Shown in pieces: positions 26,535 to 35,318 of a DNA stretch of 64,000 bases (positions are counted from its first letter, which is position 1; every line of letters starts with the position of its first letter). The position numbers were made by a program, and so were the translations under genes. The notes below the pieces were generated by a model that saw only the letters and a program-made list of their open reading frames with translations, was not told the DNA's origin and ran no database searches. The stretch is from assembly GCF_024721975.1 (NCBI RefSeq), contig NZ_JANQBB010000002.1, forward strand, positions 868,001-932,000, written 5' to 3'. Origin of the DNA: Paenibacillus endoradicis (GTDB lineage: Bacteria; Bacillota; Bacilli; Paenibacillales; Paenibacillaceae).

Positions 26535-26580
26535 AAACAAAGAAACTGACGTTGAGATACCAACGTCAGTTTCTTTGTTT
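26535..26580. terminator. Bidirectional terminator, 20-bp stem
   Basis: AAACAAAGAAACTGACGTTG at 26535-26554 pairs perfectly with its complement at 26561-26580. It separates the GbsR-like gene from the convergent ABC operon. Confidence 0.85.
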
Positions 26581-26630
26581 TGTCTAATGCATTTTAGATG
26601 AAGTTGTAAAATCATTTCTTAAGATCCTAC

Positions 26631-27413
26631 TTACACTTTAGTTAACTGTCTATTTTGTTTCGTTGCGAGAATACCTACTACTACAAAGATAACTGTCAAA
26701 ACGATTGTAATCATTAACGTTTTCCAGTAATTGCTCATATCTACCGTTCCAGCAACAAAACTAACGCCATAAGAAGCTAGTTTCCAAGGCGTCCAATGCC
26801 AAAAACCACCGATCATTGAATCGATAACGAGACCGATTGGCAAAGTAAAAATCGCTACTGCTAATGCAATACTCGTTTGAAATGCTGCACTTAACGCTAC
26901 TGTTAATGCCATAACAAATATAATCCAGACAAAGTAAGTTAACAGCATAGCAATAAAGTCAGTTAGATCAACCGTACCATATAAAATAGAAGTATAGTAC
27001 ATGCTGCCTGCATAACCTAGTAATGCGCTTAACATGCCTACAATGGAAGCCATAACCCATTTACTCATATAAATTGAAGTTGCCGAAATAGGACGCACGT
27101 ATAGTAATGTAGCGGTACCATTTTGTCGTTCTCTACTAATCGAACCTACAAAGACAGCAACAAGCACAATTAATCCAATAAGCTGAAACTGTCCGGTTGA
27201 AGCAGCTAATAAGTCTGCTGGTTTAAGCTTTGGGAACATCATCTCAAAACCTTCAGGCATATTTCCAACAGCAGCTAATATATCACTCATATAATAATTC
27301 GTTAATGGGTCGCTTACACCTAGTGACAGAAATACTATAGGAATCCATATTAACTTGAAGCTACGTAAGCAATCTAAAAATTCTTTTTTCAACAACGTAT
27401 TAAATTGCCTCAC
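26631..27413 (-). CDS. ABC-2 type transporter permease (YxlG-like)
   Basis: A 260-residue permease with six membrane helices. It starts RQFNTLLKKEFLDCLRSFKLI, the usual ABC-2 opening, and has SRERQNGTATLLYVRPISATSIYMSKW, the cytoplasmic loop that meets the ATPase (about 93-119). It partners with the ATPase encoded just upstream, overlapping it by 14 bases. Gene order PLDc_N protein, ATPase, permease is that of yxlE-yxlF-yxlG in the Bacillus subtilis sigY operon, where the products are thought to act in membrane stress or negative control of SigY. No sigY or yxlCD is present here. Confidence 0.8.
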   Translation of the reverse strand: MRQFNTLLKKEFLDCLRSFKLIWIPIVFLSLGVSDPLTNYYMSDILAAVGNMPEGFEMMFPKLKPADLLAASTGQFQLIGLIVLVAVFVGSISRERQNGTATLLYVRPISATSIYMSKWVMASIVGMLSALLGYAGSMYYTSILYGTVDLTDFIAMLLTYFVWIIFVMALTVALSAAFQTSIALAVAIFTLPIGLVIDSMIGGFWHWTPWKLASYGVSFVAGTVDMSNYWKTLMITIVLTVIFVVVGILATKQNRQLTKV

Positions 27414-28302
27414 TTACACCAGCCACCTTCATAAAGATTTGATCTAAGCTAGCTATAACACGCTCGACCTTTACAATATCAGCTTGAGTAGTAAGTAATT
27501 GTTGCATGACAGCTGTTATAGAAGGGAATTGTTCACTGACATCGACATATACATACACACCTTGCTGCTCTATGTCTCTATTCGCACTCTTGCAGAACGA
27601 TGTAGCTGACTGCTCACTTGCAAACTGTATCAAATATTTAGACTCTGCATATTTTTGTTGAATGTCCGTTAAGGAGCCCTGCTCAACCAGTTTACCTTCC
27701 TTCAAAAATAGCACTTGATCCGTCATTTTCTCAGCATCATGCAATATATGTGTAGAGTATAGAATCGTAGTTTCTTGCTGAATCTCCTTCAATAAATCCA
27801 TAACTTCCTGTCTACCAATCGGATCTAATGCCGATACAGGTTCATCCAACAAGAGGAGCTTCGGTTCGTGTACAATTGCTTGTGCAATCCCTAATCTCTG
27901 CTTCATCCCTCCTGAAAATGTTGATGTCTTTTTATGAACGACTTTACCAAGCCCAACATATTCAAGCGTCTTCATACTGCGAGATCTAATTTCTTTGGCA
28001 GCTACACCACTTAGATTTGCCACCATTTCCACATATTCTAGTGCTGTTAGCCAAGGATAAAACTGTGGATATTGTGGTAGAAATCCGATAGCTTCACGGA
28101 TATCTTTACATCCTTCAATAATTACTTTTCCACTGCTCTGATGCAATAGTCCTGTAATCATCGACATTGTTGTTGTTTTTCCCGCTCCATTTGGACCAAT
28201 AAGTGCCGTTGAAGTGAACGGCTCTATCGTGAAGCTAACATTATTCACTACAGTGTTGCTTCCATAGTTTTTGGTGAGATTTTCAACTTGAAGTAAACTC
28301 AT
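27400..28302 (-). CDS. ABC transporter ATP-binding protein (YxlF-like)
   Basis: A 300-residue ATPase. Walker A is GPNGAGKTT, the Q-loop region FLPQYPQFYPWLTALEYVE, the signature FSGGMKQRLGIAQAI and Walker B LLLLDEPVSALDP. The C-terminal 90 residues form the regulatory extension common to ABC-2 exporter ATPases. Its start overlaps the stop of the PLDc_N gene by four bases, and the permease overlaps its end, so the three genes are translationally coupled. An exporter or membrane-protection role is likely; the substrate is not predictable. Confidence 0.85.
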   Translation of the reverse strand: MSLLQVENLTKNYGSNTVVNNVSFTIEPFTSTALIGPNGAGKTTTMSMITGLLHQSSGKVIIEGCKDIREAIGFLPQYPQFYPWLTALEYVEMVANLSGVAAKEIRSRSMKTLEYVGLGKVVHKKTSTFSGGMKQRLGIAQAIVHEPKLLLLDEPVSALDPIGRQEVMDLLKEIQQETTILYSTHILHDAEKMTDQVLFLKEGKLVEQGSLTDIQQKYAESKYLIQFASEQSATSFCKSANRDIEQQGVYVYVDVSEQFPSITAVMQQLLTTQADIVKVERVIASLDQIFMKVAGVSEAI

Positions 28303-28499
28303 GCTTGTTTTCTCCCCACGATAAAGTAAACAATTGATCCTAGCAAACCACTAACAAGAATAAGAACTAACCATAACCATTTCGGACCGTTCGTAGCATG
28401 AATTTTCAACAAATCAATAAGTGCAATGATCATTAATATAAGTTGAATTCCAAGCACCGGGGCAATTAGAGCCCAAGGAATATCGATAATTTCTTGCAT
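28299..28499 (-). CDS. PLDc_N domain small membrane protein (YxlE-like)
   Basis: A 66-residue protein with two membrane helices. WLWLVLILVSGLLGSIVYFIVGRK is the typical second half of the PLDc_N domain (a Pro- and Gly-rich hairpin of helices also found before phospholipase D domains). It has no catalytic residues. It leads the three-gene ABC operon, as YxlE leads YxlFG in Bacillus subtilis. GAGGAGG lies just before the ATG. The region upstream holds repeated AACTTTTCAT sites, suggesting the operon is controlled there. Confidence 0.8.
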   Translation of the reverse strand: MQEIIDIPWALIAPVLGIQLILMIIALIDLLKIHATNGPKWLWLVLILVSGLLGSIVYFIVGRKQA

Positions 28500-28514
28500 A
28501 ATAACTCCTCCTCA

Positions 28515-28600
28515 AACTTTTCATATCTTCTTGATATACTACTTGTAATGAAAAGTAGCTGCGAAAGCATCGACAACTTTTCATAGTTTTCCTGATATGC
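28515..28600 (-). promoter_or_regulatory. Repeated AACTTTTCAT sites in the ABC operon promoter
   Basis: AACTTTTCATA followed by GATAT occurs at 28515-28537 and again at 28575-28598, exactly 60 bases apart. An inverted copy, ATGAAAAGTA, lies between them (28548-28557). The array sits between the XRE regulator's stop and the start of the PLDc_N gene. It is a candidate binding region for that regulator. Confidence 0.45.
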
Positions 28601-28610
28601 TGATCTCATA

Positions 28611-29717
28611 CTAAAGTTTCAGATGATGTTTCAGATTTACGATTATTGCTGTAAATTCTTCATCTTCTTTCAAACTATCGAATAGCGGTGAATTACTTAT
28701 ACTGCCAAGCAAATCTTTCTTGATAGACATCTCATCACGCGGTGCTTGTGAACCAAGATTGATATCTCGCGCAATCCAGTCGTCAAGCATGTAATAATAC
28801 TCATCCCCACGGAGTGTAATTGGGAAGACAATTTCACAACACATTCGATAGTACTTTCTGATCATCTCTATTGCCTTTTCTTTTCTTTGCTGCATAACGT
28901 AACCCATTGCCGCCTTCAAATAAAAAACTAAGCCAGCATTAATATTTAATTTATTTACTTGAAATAGCTCGAGCATTGCTTCAATACGATGAACTGTTTC
29001 ATCAAAGTGCTTACGGTTATCTGTTTCCATCAATAAGCCTTCCGTTGCGCTCGAAATTGTACCAAGCATATATTGATACATACTTACTTGCATAATTTCT
29101 TTTGCTTTTGCTACTTGACCAGTCATACCTAACGCTGTAGCAATAAGCTGCTCCTTGCCATAATAAATACCAACCTCATCTCCTAAAGTAAGAAGAACTT
29201 CCTCAGGTTTTCCGGTAAGTAGCATTACATAAGCTTTTATCATTTCTGATTCATGAGCAAGTTTATAGTCGTTACTTAATGCTTTAACACGATCACATAA
29301 CAGTAGTACTCTATCTAATATCGTCTGAGGATTTTCTGATGACTGGTAATAATTCAAATATAGTTGAGCCATTTGTAATATTAATGGAAAACATGCGTAG
29401 TATTCTGAAAGTAACTCTTCTATTTCTAACTGAACTTGCTCAAAAGGTTGTTCGCTAAATTTCTTAGCCAATTGTGCATATACCTTCTGGATATGTTCCT
29501 TTGTCATTTGGGGCTCGTAGCCTAATAAGGCATCAATGGAAATGTTGAAATACGTCGCTAACTTCGGTAGCAGAGTAATGTCCGGATAACTTAATCCTTG
29601 CTCCCATTTTGAAACTGCAGCCTTAGATACTCCGACATATTGTGCTACCTGTTGTTGCGTAACACCCATTTCTTTTCTTCTTTGTACGAAGATGATGGAG
29701 AATTGAAAGTTTTGCAT
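28611..29717 (-). CDS. XRE-family regulator with helical repeat C-terminal region
   Basis: A 368-residue protein. Residues 10-68 form a helix-turn-helix (MGVTQQQVAQYVGVSKAAVSKWEQ, split over about 17-40; then GLSYPDITLLPKLATYFNISIDALLGY). The remaining 290 residues are almost all helical, with pairs resembling TPR repeats, as in peptide-responsive or multi-TPR XRE regulators. It lies directly upstream of the YxlEFG-like operon on the same strand, with repeated possible operators between, so it probably controls that operon. The start has AAGGAGGG before it. What it senses is not evident. Confidence 0.8.
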   Translation of the reverse strand: MQNFQFSIIFVQRRKEMGVTQQQVAQYVGVSKAAVSKWEQGLSYPDITLLPKLATYFNISIDALLGYEPQMTKEHIQKVYAQLAKKFSEQPFEQVQLEIEELLSEYYACFPLILQMAQLYLNYYQSSENPQTILDRVLLLCDRVKALSNDYKLAHESEMIKAYVMLLTGKPEEVLLTLGDEVGIYYGKEQLIATALGMTGQVAKAKEIMQVSMYQYMLGTISSATEGLLMETDNRKHFDETVHRIEAMLELFQVNKLNINAGLVFYLKAAMGYVMQQRKEKAIEMIRKYYRMCCEIVFPITLRGDEYYYMLDDWIARDINLGSQAPRDEMSIKKDLLGSISNSPLFDSLKEDEEFTAIIVNLKHHLKL

Positions 29718-29915
29718 TGTCGCCCTCCTTATATTTACATATTAAACCATAAATTGAAGTAATACTAACGAGTATTCGTGTACCTAGGTAGAATAAATCA
29801 ACCAATGGTTTACTTCATTTTGGAGGACTAGATACTTAGGAAGCTCTATTGTAAGATTACGTAATTGTAATTCTTTAATATCTAATGGCGGGTGAGGATC
29901 TCATTTTCCATATAT

Positions 29916-30845
29916 TCAAGTGAGCCAAGCAGCCAATACTACATGTAGGAAAATATCCGCAAACATATGTGCTACTATTGCGTATTCCAAACCCTTCTTC
30001 CAATATAGATAACCGAACCATACCCCCAGCAAGCCGTTACTGAGAATCGCCCTAATAACAAGCAAGGGAGTAAGTTCTCCGAACAGGCTCATTGTTGCAG
30101 GAAGATGTGCCAATCCAAACAGAATAGCCGCCAATACGATTGCCAACACATAATATATCGAAGGTATAGGCGAACGCTTGCCCCCAACCCGAGTGAATAC
30201 CCATACAATTAGCGACATCACAAACAAACGGAGCAGTATTTCTTCTACTACACCTCCATAGAGAAAGGTTAAAGCTCCTTTCCATAAAGCCACAGATGGT
30301 TCAGAGAATACCTGGGGAAGACGTGGCTGGAAAAGCTCCTTCTCCATCAAGACGATCACCATAGTACCTAATAAACTACCAAGTGCTCCAATACCAAGCC
30401 ATCCAAAGGATACGTTAACTTTGTTACCGCCATAGAGCCAATAACGCAGCAATGGTGCATCTAATCCCACTTTAGAAGCTAGCATTAGTCCAAAGGTACT
30501 CGCCACTAAAGTCATAAGTGCAGCTTGTATAACAGTAATTGCAGCTTTTCCTGCTAAAGGTAGTGGTAGTTCGATCCAACCATCCTTAATAACAGACATC
30601 ATATATGGCAATAATGCTGTAGCAGCCACGGCGCCAAGTAAAGTAAATAGTACAACTAGCCGCCCCTGACGTTTGGAAGGAATGATTTCCTCATGCAGTG
30701 GATCTGCTATTTCTACAATTTTCAGCTTGCCACGTAGCGCAATATTCAAAAAAATAATTAGACATATCATGCCGAGAAGCGCATTTAACCACACTTGCCA
30801 TGCGTCTGCATAATACGACTTGGAAACCGCCCCCGATTCAAACAT
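29916..30845 (-). CDS. CPBP family intramembrane metalloprotease
   Basis: About 309 residues with eight or so membrane helices. The CPBP motifs are visible: EEILLR (motif 1, Glu-Glu-x3-Arg), FGLAHLP (motif 2) and HMFADIF near the C terminus (motif 4). These proteins are membrane-embedded proteases related to CAAX prenyl endopeptidases and, in Bacilli, often linked to bacteriocin self-immunity or maturation. No bacteriocin gene was seen nearby. The start is uncertain: no good ribosome site precedes the TTG at 30854 or the ATG at 30845. No clear terminator was found downstream. Confidence 0.8.
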   Translation of the reverse strand: MFESGAVSKSYYADAWQVWLNALLGMICLIIFLNIALRGKLKIVEIADPLHEEIIPSKRQGRLVVLFTLLGAVAATALLPYMMSVIKDGWIELPLPLAGKAAITVIQAALMTLVASTFGLMLASKVGLDAPLLRYWLYGGNKVNVSFGWLGIGALGSLLGTMVIVLMEKELFQPRLPQVFSEPSVALWKGALTFLYGGVVEEILLRLFVMSLIVWVFTRVGGKRSPIPSIYYVLAIVLAAILFGLAHLPATMSLFGELTPLLVIRAILSNGLLGVWFGYLYWKKGLEYAIVAHMFADIFLHVVLAAWLT

Positions 30846-31034
30846 GATAAACAATATTAACCATATTCATAGCTTATATTTACGATAAAAAAATGAGAAC
30901 ACTGCAACACCTCATTCTGATTCTGTTATAGTTATTATATAACATATATTCAATATATAACAGATTAGAATTTATGCTACTTGATTTTTATGAATCGTCA
31001 TATCTTAATTTTCATGTTACGGCAAAACAATAAA

Positions 31035-31072
31035 AGCCTACCACGGCGTTATGATATGACCGTGAATAGGCT
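31035..31072 (-). terminator. Terminator of the acyl-CoA ligase operon
   Basis: AGCCTATTCACGG pairs with CCGTGGTAGGCT (small internal mismatch) and is followed by TTTTATTG on the minus strand, 36 bases past the stop. Confidence 0.75.
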
Positions 31073-31107
31073 CTATTTCTTCATTGTTACGTACTGTATC
31101 TTAACTA

Positions 31108-32640
31108 TCAATTCAATTGCTTTTTGTCTAGTTTGCCTATAGCTGTATAAGGCATTTCATCTATAAAGACAATTTCTTTCGGCATCTGAAATCGCGCTAA
31201 TCTAGCACGCAGCCAACTTTGTAACTCCTCTGGTGTCATTACTGCACCTGGAACCAATTGAACATATGCCTTTAACCGTTGTCCAAATTGCTCGTCACTT
31301 ACACCGACCACTGCGACAGCCTCGACTTCAGAATGCGTAAGTAATACCTGCTCTACTTCAACTGGGTAGACGTTCTCTCCTGCTGAAACGATCATACTGT
31401 CTATTCTCCCACATAAGTAGTAATATCCTCTCTCATCGCGATAACCTAGATCTCCCGTCTCGATCCAAGATGAATTGCTTCTGCTTAGAAATTTACTGCG
31501 AATGCATAATTGACCTACTTTGCCCACTGTTACTTTCCTTTTATGCTCATCTAAAACTTCCAAGTTAACCCCTTCTATTTTTCTACCTATTGTATGAGGG
31601 GAATAAATTAGATCCTCTGGCTTGGCGATAACTGTTAAACCTGCTTCCGAGGTACCATACAAATTGTATAATACATTTCCTAATTGACTAATCGTTGCTT
31701 TGACTAGTTTTGGATTAAGCTCTGCACTGCCAGAGGCTATACAGGTAAGTGACGTAAGTGCCTTCGCATTCGTCATTAACATTTTATATAACATTAGTGG
31801 AACAACCGTTATCACTTGTACGTGGTGTTCGTTAATCAACTCACACGCTTTCTCTGCATGGAATTTACGTTGGATAATAACTTTCTTACCGATAGCTCCA
31901 AATAGTAGCAAAATAGCTATTCCGTAACCATGAAAAATAGGTGTAGCAATATAGATATTATCGTACTTAATAAGTTCCAACCTTGAAAGTAACGCTGCGA
32001 AAGGATCTAAATAATTAAAAAGGGATGGCTTATGCATCGCTTCTTTGGCATTTCCCGTCGTACCACCAGTTAACAACACAAGCTTCCCTGAATTCGTCCG
32101 TATATTTTTCTGGTACTCAAATTCCTGAGTAGACAATAAGTTATTAATCGCTGGAAAAGTATCATCATAACTTAATAGTTTGGCTTTCTTATATGTAGAT
32201 TGTTCAACTAATAAGCTAAGTTCTTGATCATAGATGAGAAGGTCAAAATCTTTTTGCTCAAGTAGATTATATAGTTGATCCTTACTTAATTCTGTATTAA
32301 GTAGAAAGAGATCGGCACCCGAATATGAAACTGCATAAATCGTTTTAACTAATGAAGTATGATTCCTACACAAAATCCCGACTCTCTTGCCTCTTTCAAG
32401 TTGGAAATGCTCTCTCATAGCTAGCGAAAGGCTGCCTGATTGTGTGAATAGTTGATGATACGTTAATGTCTGCTGCTCATCGGCAATAGCTATTTTCTCA
32501 CCATAAGTTTTAGCAGAGAAAGCGAGCAGTGCCATTAGATTAACTCCATATTTATTAATACTGAAAAATAATCGAAAGATTGCAACAGGAGAAAAGAGCT
32601 TAATTTTATAAAATATATAGAATAGTTTATATATTCTCAT
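31108..32640 (-). CDS. AMP-dependent acyl-CoA synthetase/ligase
   Basis: A 510-residue ANL-superfamily enzyme that would activate a carboxylic acid with ATP and probably load it on CoA. Motifs include the P-loop LLTGGTTGNAKEAM (about 190-203), YNLYGTSEAG (A5), WIETGDLGYRDERGYYYLCGR (A7-A8) and the C-terminal catalytic Lys in YTAIGKLDKKQLN. The start ATG overlaps the stop of the SDR gene (ATGA) and has AGGAG seven bases upstream, so the 35-residue hydrophobic N-terminal extension is probably real. With the SDR it forms a two-gene lipid or secondary-metabolite operon. The substrate is unknown. Confidence 0.82.
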   Translation of the reverse strand: MRIYKLFYIFYKIKLFSPVAIFRLFFSINKYGVNLMALLAFSAKTYGEKIAIADEQQTLTYHQLFTQSGSLSLAMREHFQLERGKRVGILCRNHTSLVKTIYAVSYSGADLFLLNTELSKDQLYNLLEQKDFDLLIYDQELSLLVEQSTYKKAKLLSYDDTFPAINNLLSTQEFEYQKNIRTNSGKLVLLTGGTTGNAKEAMHKPSLFNYLDPFAALLSRLELIKYDNIYIATPIFHGYGIAILLLFGAIGKKVIIQRKFHAEKACELINEHHVQVITVVPLMLYKMLMTNAKALTSLTCIASGSAELNPKLVKATISQLGNVLYNLYGTSEAGLTVIAKPEDLIYSPHTIGRKIEGVNLEVLDEHKRKVTVGKVGQLCIRSKFLSRSNSSWIETGDLGYRDERGYYYLCGRIDSMIVSAGENVYPVEVEQVLLTHSEVEAVAVVGVSDEQFGQRLKAYVQLVPGAVMTPEELQSWLRARLARFQMPKEIVFIDEMPYTAIGKLDKKQLN

Positions 32641-33488
32641 TTCTTATCTCCTTTTTTCTTAATCATAATCGGAATGGAGTATTCCCACCATCGACTGAAT
32701 AAGATAGAGGCTAGCTGTCCAAAGATTAGCCACCACGGTTTGTATGTTTTTTTCTTCATATATATGCATTTGCAAATGATTTCCGCCGCATGTTGTGGAG
32801 ACATTGCTGCTGATTTCTCATAAGAAACGGTTGGTACAATCATAGGTGTTCTAACTAAGGGAAGATAAATCGAAGTGGTGGAAATACCACTGTTGTTGAG
32901 TTCAGGAGCAGCAGACCGTAACCAGACATCAAAAGCAGCTTTCGATGATTGATATGCCGCCCAATGGGGAAATGGGTACAATAATGTATTTACCGTAGAA
33001 ATATTAATAATATGTCCTTGATTACTTTCTAAAAGTGGCTGAAGAGATAAAATTAATTCAACCGGTGCAAAATAATTTATCGCCATCGTACGAGTAAAGT
33101 CGTGATATCTATCCAATGATTGAAGAATCGGTCGCCTAATCGAATGTCCAGCATTACTAATAAAGATATCAAGTCCAACTGGTAATAGATTCAGAAATGC
33201 TAGTACTCTCTCCGTATCTTCCTTATTTCTTAGATCTGCTGAAACTACTCTGACCGTTGCCTCTTTCATCTCGATTTTTCTTTTCATAGATAGGAGCTTT
33301 TCTTCGCGTCTAGCTACCAGTATGAGGTGAACCTTTATATCAGCTAACATATATGCAAGTTGCTCGCCAATTCCAGAACTCGCCCCAGTGATAAGCACCG
33401 TTTTGCCTTTTAATTCTTGCTTAAGCTTCTGCTGATTAAGACTTGTTCGTGGAAACATGAGATGTTCAAGAAAACTATAGCTATGCAT
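32637..33488 (-). CDS. SDR family NAD(P)-dependent oxidoreductase
   Basis: A 283-residue classical short-chain dehydrogenase: nucleotide-binding TGASSGIGEQ (about 31-40), the NAG strand motif (ISNAGHS) and the Ser plus YQSSK catalytic pair. The C-terminal tail KPWWLIFGQLASILFSRWWEY suggests membrane association, as in lipid-modifying SDRs. The start at 33488 has AGGAG five bases upstream. It overlaps the acyl-CoA ligase gene by four bases, so a fatty-acid-derived substrate is likely. Upstream lies the palindromic terminator of the AAA ATPase gene at 33573-33600. Confidence 0.82.
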   Translation of the reverse strand: MHSYSFLEHLMFPRTSLNQQKLKQELKGKTVLITGASSGIGEQLAYMLADIKVHLILVARREEKLLSMKRKIEMKEATVRVVSADLRNKEDTERVLAFLNLLPVGLDIFISNAGHSIRRPILQSLDRYHDFTRTMAINYFAPVELILSLQPLLESNQGHIINISTVNTLLYPFPHWAAYQSSKAAFDVWLRSAAPELNNSGISTTSIYLPLVRTPMIVPTVSYEKSAAMSPQHAAEIICKCIYMKKKTYKPWWLIFGQLASILFSRWWEYSIPIMIKKKGDKK

Positions 33489-33572
33489 GAAGACTCCTCT
33501 CCAACTAATGTCGGCGCTCATTAACTTACTCAATAGCGTCGTCGACAGCATTTAATATCCTTATCATAGCAA

Positions 33573-33600
33573 AACACAAACTATTATAATAGTTTGTGTT
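33573..33600 (-). terminator. Terminator/palindrome abutting the AAA ATPase stop
   Basis: AACACAAACTATTA and TAATAGTTTGTGTT form a perfect 28-base palindrome. It begins at the TAA of the ATPase gene and is followed by TTTT on the minus strand. An operator for the SDR operon is an alternative reading. Confidence 0.65.
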
Positions 33601-34304
33601 TAGTCATCAAATACTTCGCCTAATACTTTCTCTCTATTTTCAAGAAAACGTCTAGTTATAATGTAATGCAACGTATCCTCATATCGAATGTTCTGTACCG
33701 GCTGTACATCAAAATTCAATATTTGTGCATTGGGATAGCCAAGTAATATCGGAGAGTGAGTAGCAATAATGAACTGCCCTTCATTCTCCATCTCTTTAAT
33801 AATTCGTAGTAATGCTAATTGCCTTGCTGGTGAAAGAGCCGCCTCGGGTTCATCAAGTATATAAATTGCCTGTTTGCCAAACCGATGGCTGAATAGAGAC
33901 AGAAATGCTTCTCCATGTGATTGTTCATGTAATGAGCGACCACCATAATGTCGTAAGCTTTCTGGTATCTTATCAAGATGTGAGGCAAAATGATAAAACG
34001 TTTCTGCTCTCATAAAAAATCCATTTGTAACTTTGGGCATCCATGATAGCCTAATATGATCACCTAAAACAGATTGCGAAGCGTCTACATCATAATAATT
34101 ATTTTTGCTTCCACCAGCTGTATTGAAACCACACTGATAGGCCATGGCTTCCAGTATCGTTGACTTCCCTGACCCATTTTCTCCAACTAAGAAGGTCACG
34201 TTTTTTTCAAATTCAAGTGACACCATATTTTTAATAGCAGGAATAGTAAATGGATAGTTGTCAATATGGGTTTTATTAATAATCTCAAGGCTACGCAAAA
34301 ACAT
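33600..34304 (-). CDS. AAA family ATPase (ABC-type fold, COG3910-like)
   Basis: A 234-residue soluble ATPase. Walker A GENGSGKST (about 41-49), a Q-loop region, the degenerate signature LHEQSHGEAFLSLF (about 124-137), Walker B IYILDEPEAALSP (about 147-159) and the H-loop ATHSP are all visible. This is the compact, single-domain ATPase group common in Bacilli, related to RecF/OLD-type enzymes and of uncertain function. It has no membrane partner nearby. A GNAT gene lies upstream on the same strand, 58 bases away. A DNA- or RNA-related role is only a guess. Confidence 0.8.
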   Translation of the reverse strand: MFLRSLEIINKTHIDNYPFTIPAIKNMVSLEFEKNVTFLVGENGSGKSTILEAMAYQCGFNTAGGSKNNYYDVDASQSVLGDHIRLSWMPKVTNGFFMRAETFYHFASHLDKIPESLRHYGGRSLHEQSHGEAFLSLFSHRFGKQAIYILDEPEAALSPARQLALLRIIKEMENEGQFIIATHSPILLGYPNAQILNFDVQPVQNIRYEDTLHYIITRRFLENREKVLGEVFDD

Positions 34305-34362
34305 ATGATCACCTCTTTGTTACTTCTAAAGTTACATTAATAGTTTAATCCTATGAAATCGA

Positions 34363-34797
34363 CTACTTAAGTTCTTTTTGCATCGTTACATGAGGGATAT
34401 TTTCTTCATAAAATACGTCTGATATAACGGAGTAACCTAACTTCTCATAAAAAGATTGTGCATGTACTTGTGCACCTAATTTCACGCTACTGAATTGCTT
34501 TTCGCGTGCAATCGTTTCTAAAGCTTCCATAATACATGAACCTGCACCTAAGCCTCTTACTTGTTGAAGCGCACACACACGTTGGATTTTACCTATACCG
34601 TCTTTGCCACTAATCCTTCCAGTACCCACTGGCATTCCATCATGCATCACAAGAACATGCGTACATTGTGCAGAGAGTTCATCATAGTGATCTTGCTCGA
34701 TCTGGGCATCTACACCTTGTTCATCAACAAATACTTTAAATCTAATAGCAATCGCTTCATTCAATTGTTGTTCTGTTTCAACCTTAATCCAGTTCAT
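34363..34797 (-). CDS. GNAT family N-acetyltransferase (YjcF/ElaA-like)
   Basis: A 144-residue acetyltransferase. The opening IRFKVFVDEQGVDAQIEQDHYD (split over about 20-41) is typical of the YjcF/ElaA group. The acetyl-CoA loop is QQVRGLGAGSCIMEAL (R-G-x-G-A/G) and QVHAQSFYEKLGY follows. The target is unknown. The start at 34797 (MNWIKVE) has GAGGGA six bases upstream; TTG at 34803 is less likely. The repeat array at 34872-35304 lies 75 bases upstream of this start and so may sit in its 5' region. Confidence 0.82.
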   Translation of the reverse strand: MNWIKVETEQQLNEAIAIRFKVFVDEQGVDAQIEQDHYDELSAQCTHVLVMHDGMPVGTGRISGKDGIGKIQRVCALQQVRGLGAGSCIMEALETIAREKQFSSVKLGAQVHAQSFYEKLGYSVISDVFYEENIPHVTMQKELK

Positions 34798-34871
34798 CTT
34801 CAATCCCTCTATTTCATGTTTGAAGCTACGCTGTTGTTAGCTCTCAAAGTAATATTTTTAGTGGTTAGCTT

Positions 34872-35304
34872 CATATTCGATGTCGAATACAATACGAAGA
34901 AATCATCGTTATCAAAGTCCGATTTTTGAACTTCCTCTTCCAATGAAGGTTCAAAAATCGGGCTTTCAGATCCAAGAAGATGACCCACAGCGGAAACGAG
35001 TAGCACAGCGTACGTTTTGTGTACGTGAGCACACGCAGGCTTTCGATGGGGGACATATTCGATGTCGAATACACTACGAAGCAAATCATCGTTATCAAAG
35101 TCCGCTATTTGAACTTCCTCTTCCAATGAAGGTTCAAAAAGCGGGCTTTCAGATCCAAGAAGATGACCCACAGCGGAAACGAGTAGCACAGCGTACGTTT
35201 TGTGTACGTGAGCACACGCAGGCTTTCGATGGGGGACATATTCGATGTCGAATACACTACGAAGCAAATCATCGTTATCAAAGTCCGCTATTTGAACTTC
35301 CTCT
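34872..35304 (+). repeat. Tandem array of 182-183 bp structured repeat, about 2.4 units
   Basis: CATATTCGATGTCGAATAC recurs at 34872, 35054 and 35237. Each full unit contains a near-perfect hairpin (left arm AAAGTCCG..., right arm ...CGGGCTTT, about 22 bp, 9-base loop), a core from GATGACCCACAGCGG to CGATGGGGGAC with its own GTACG/CGTAC hairpin, and a palindrome ATTCGATGTCGAAT. In the first unit the stem has CCGATTTTTG/CAAAAATCGG; in the second CCGCT/AGCGG, a compensatory pair change. The array ends 15 bases from the stop of the epimerase gene and fills the 521-base gap 34798-35318. The core is shared with 47741-48322. The long ORFs across it are repeat artefacts. Confidence 0.9.
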
Positions 35305-35318
35305 ATAGTGTAACATAA

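Noticed and set aside
28299..28499. Phospholipase D
   Set aside because: The domain name PLDc_N is historical; the 66-residue protein has no HKD catalytic motif.
29916..30845. Bacteriocin cluster around the CPBP protease
   Set aside because: No precursor peptide, modification enzyme or dedicated exporter was found next to it.
34809..35308. Long ORFs on both strands across the repeat array, including one with internal protein repeats
   Set aside because: They arise because the repeated DNA lacks stops in several frames at once. The frames lack ribosome sites, and selection is on stem pairing, not codons.
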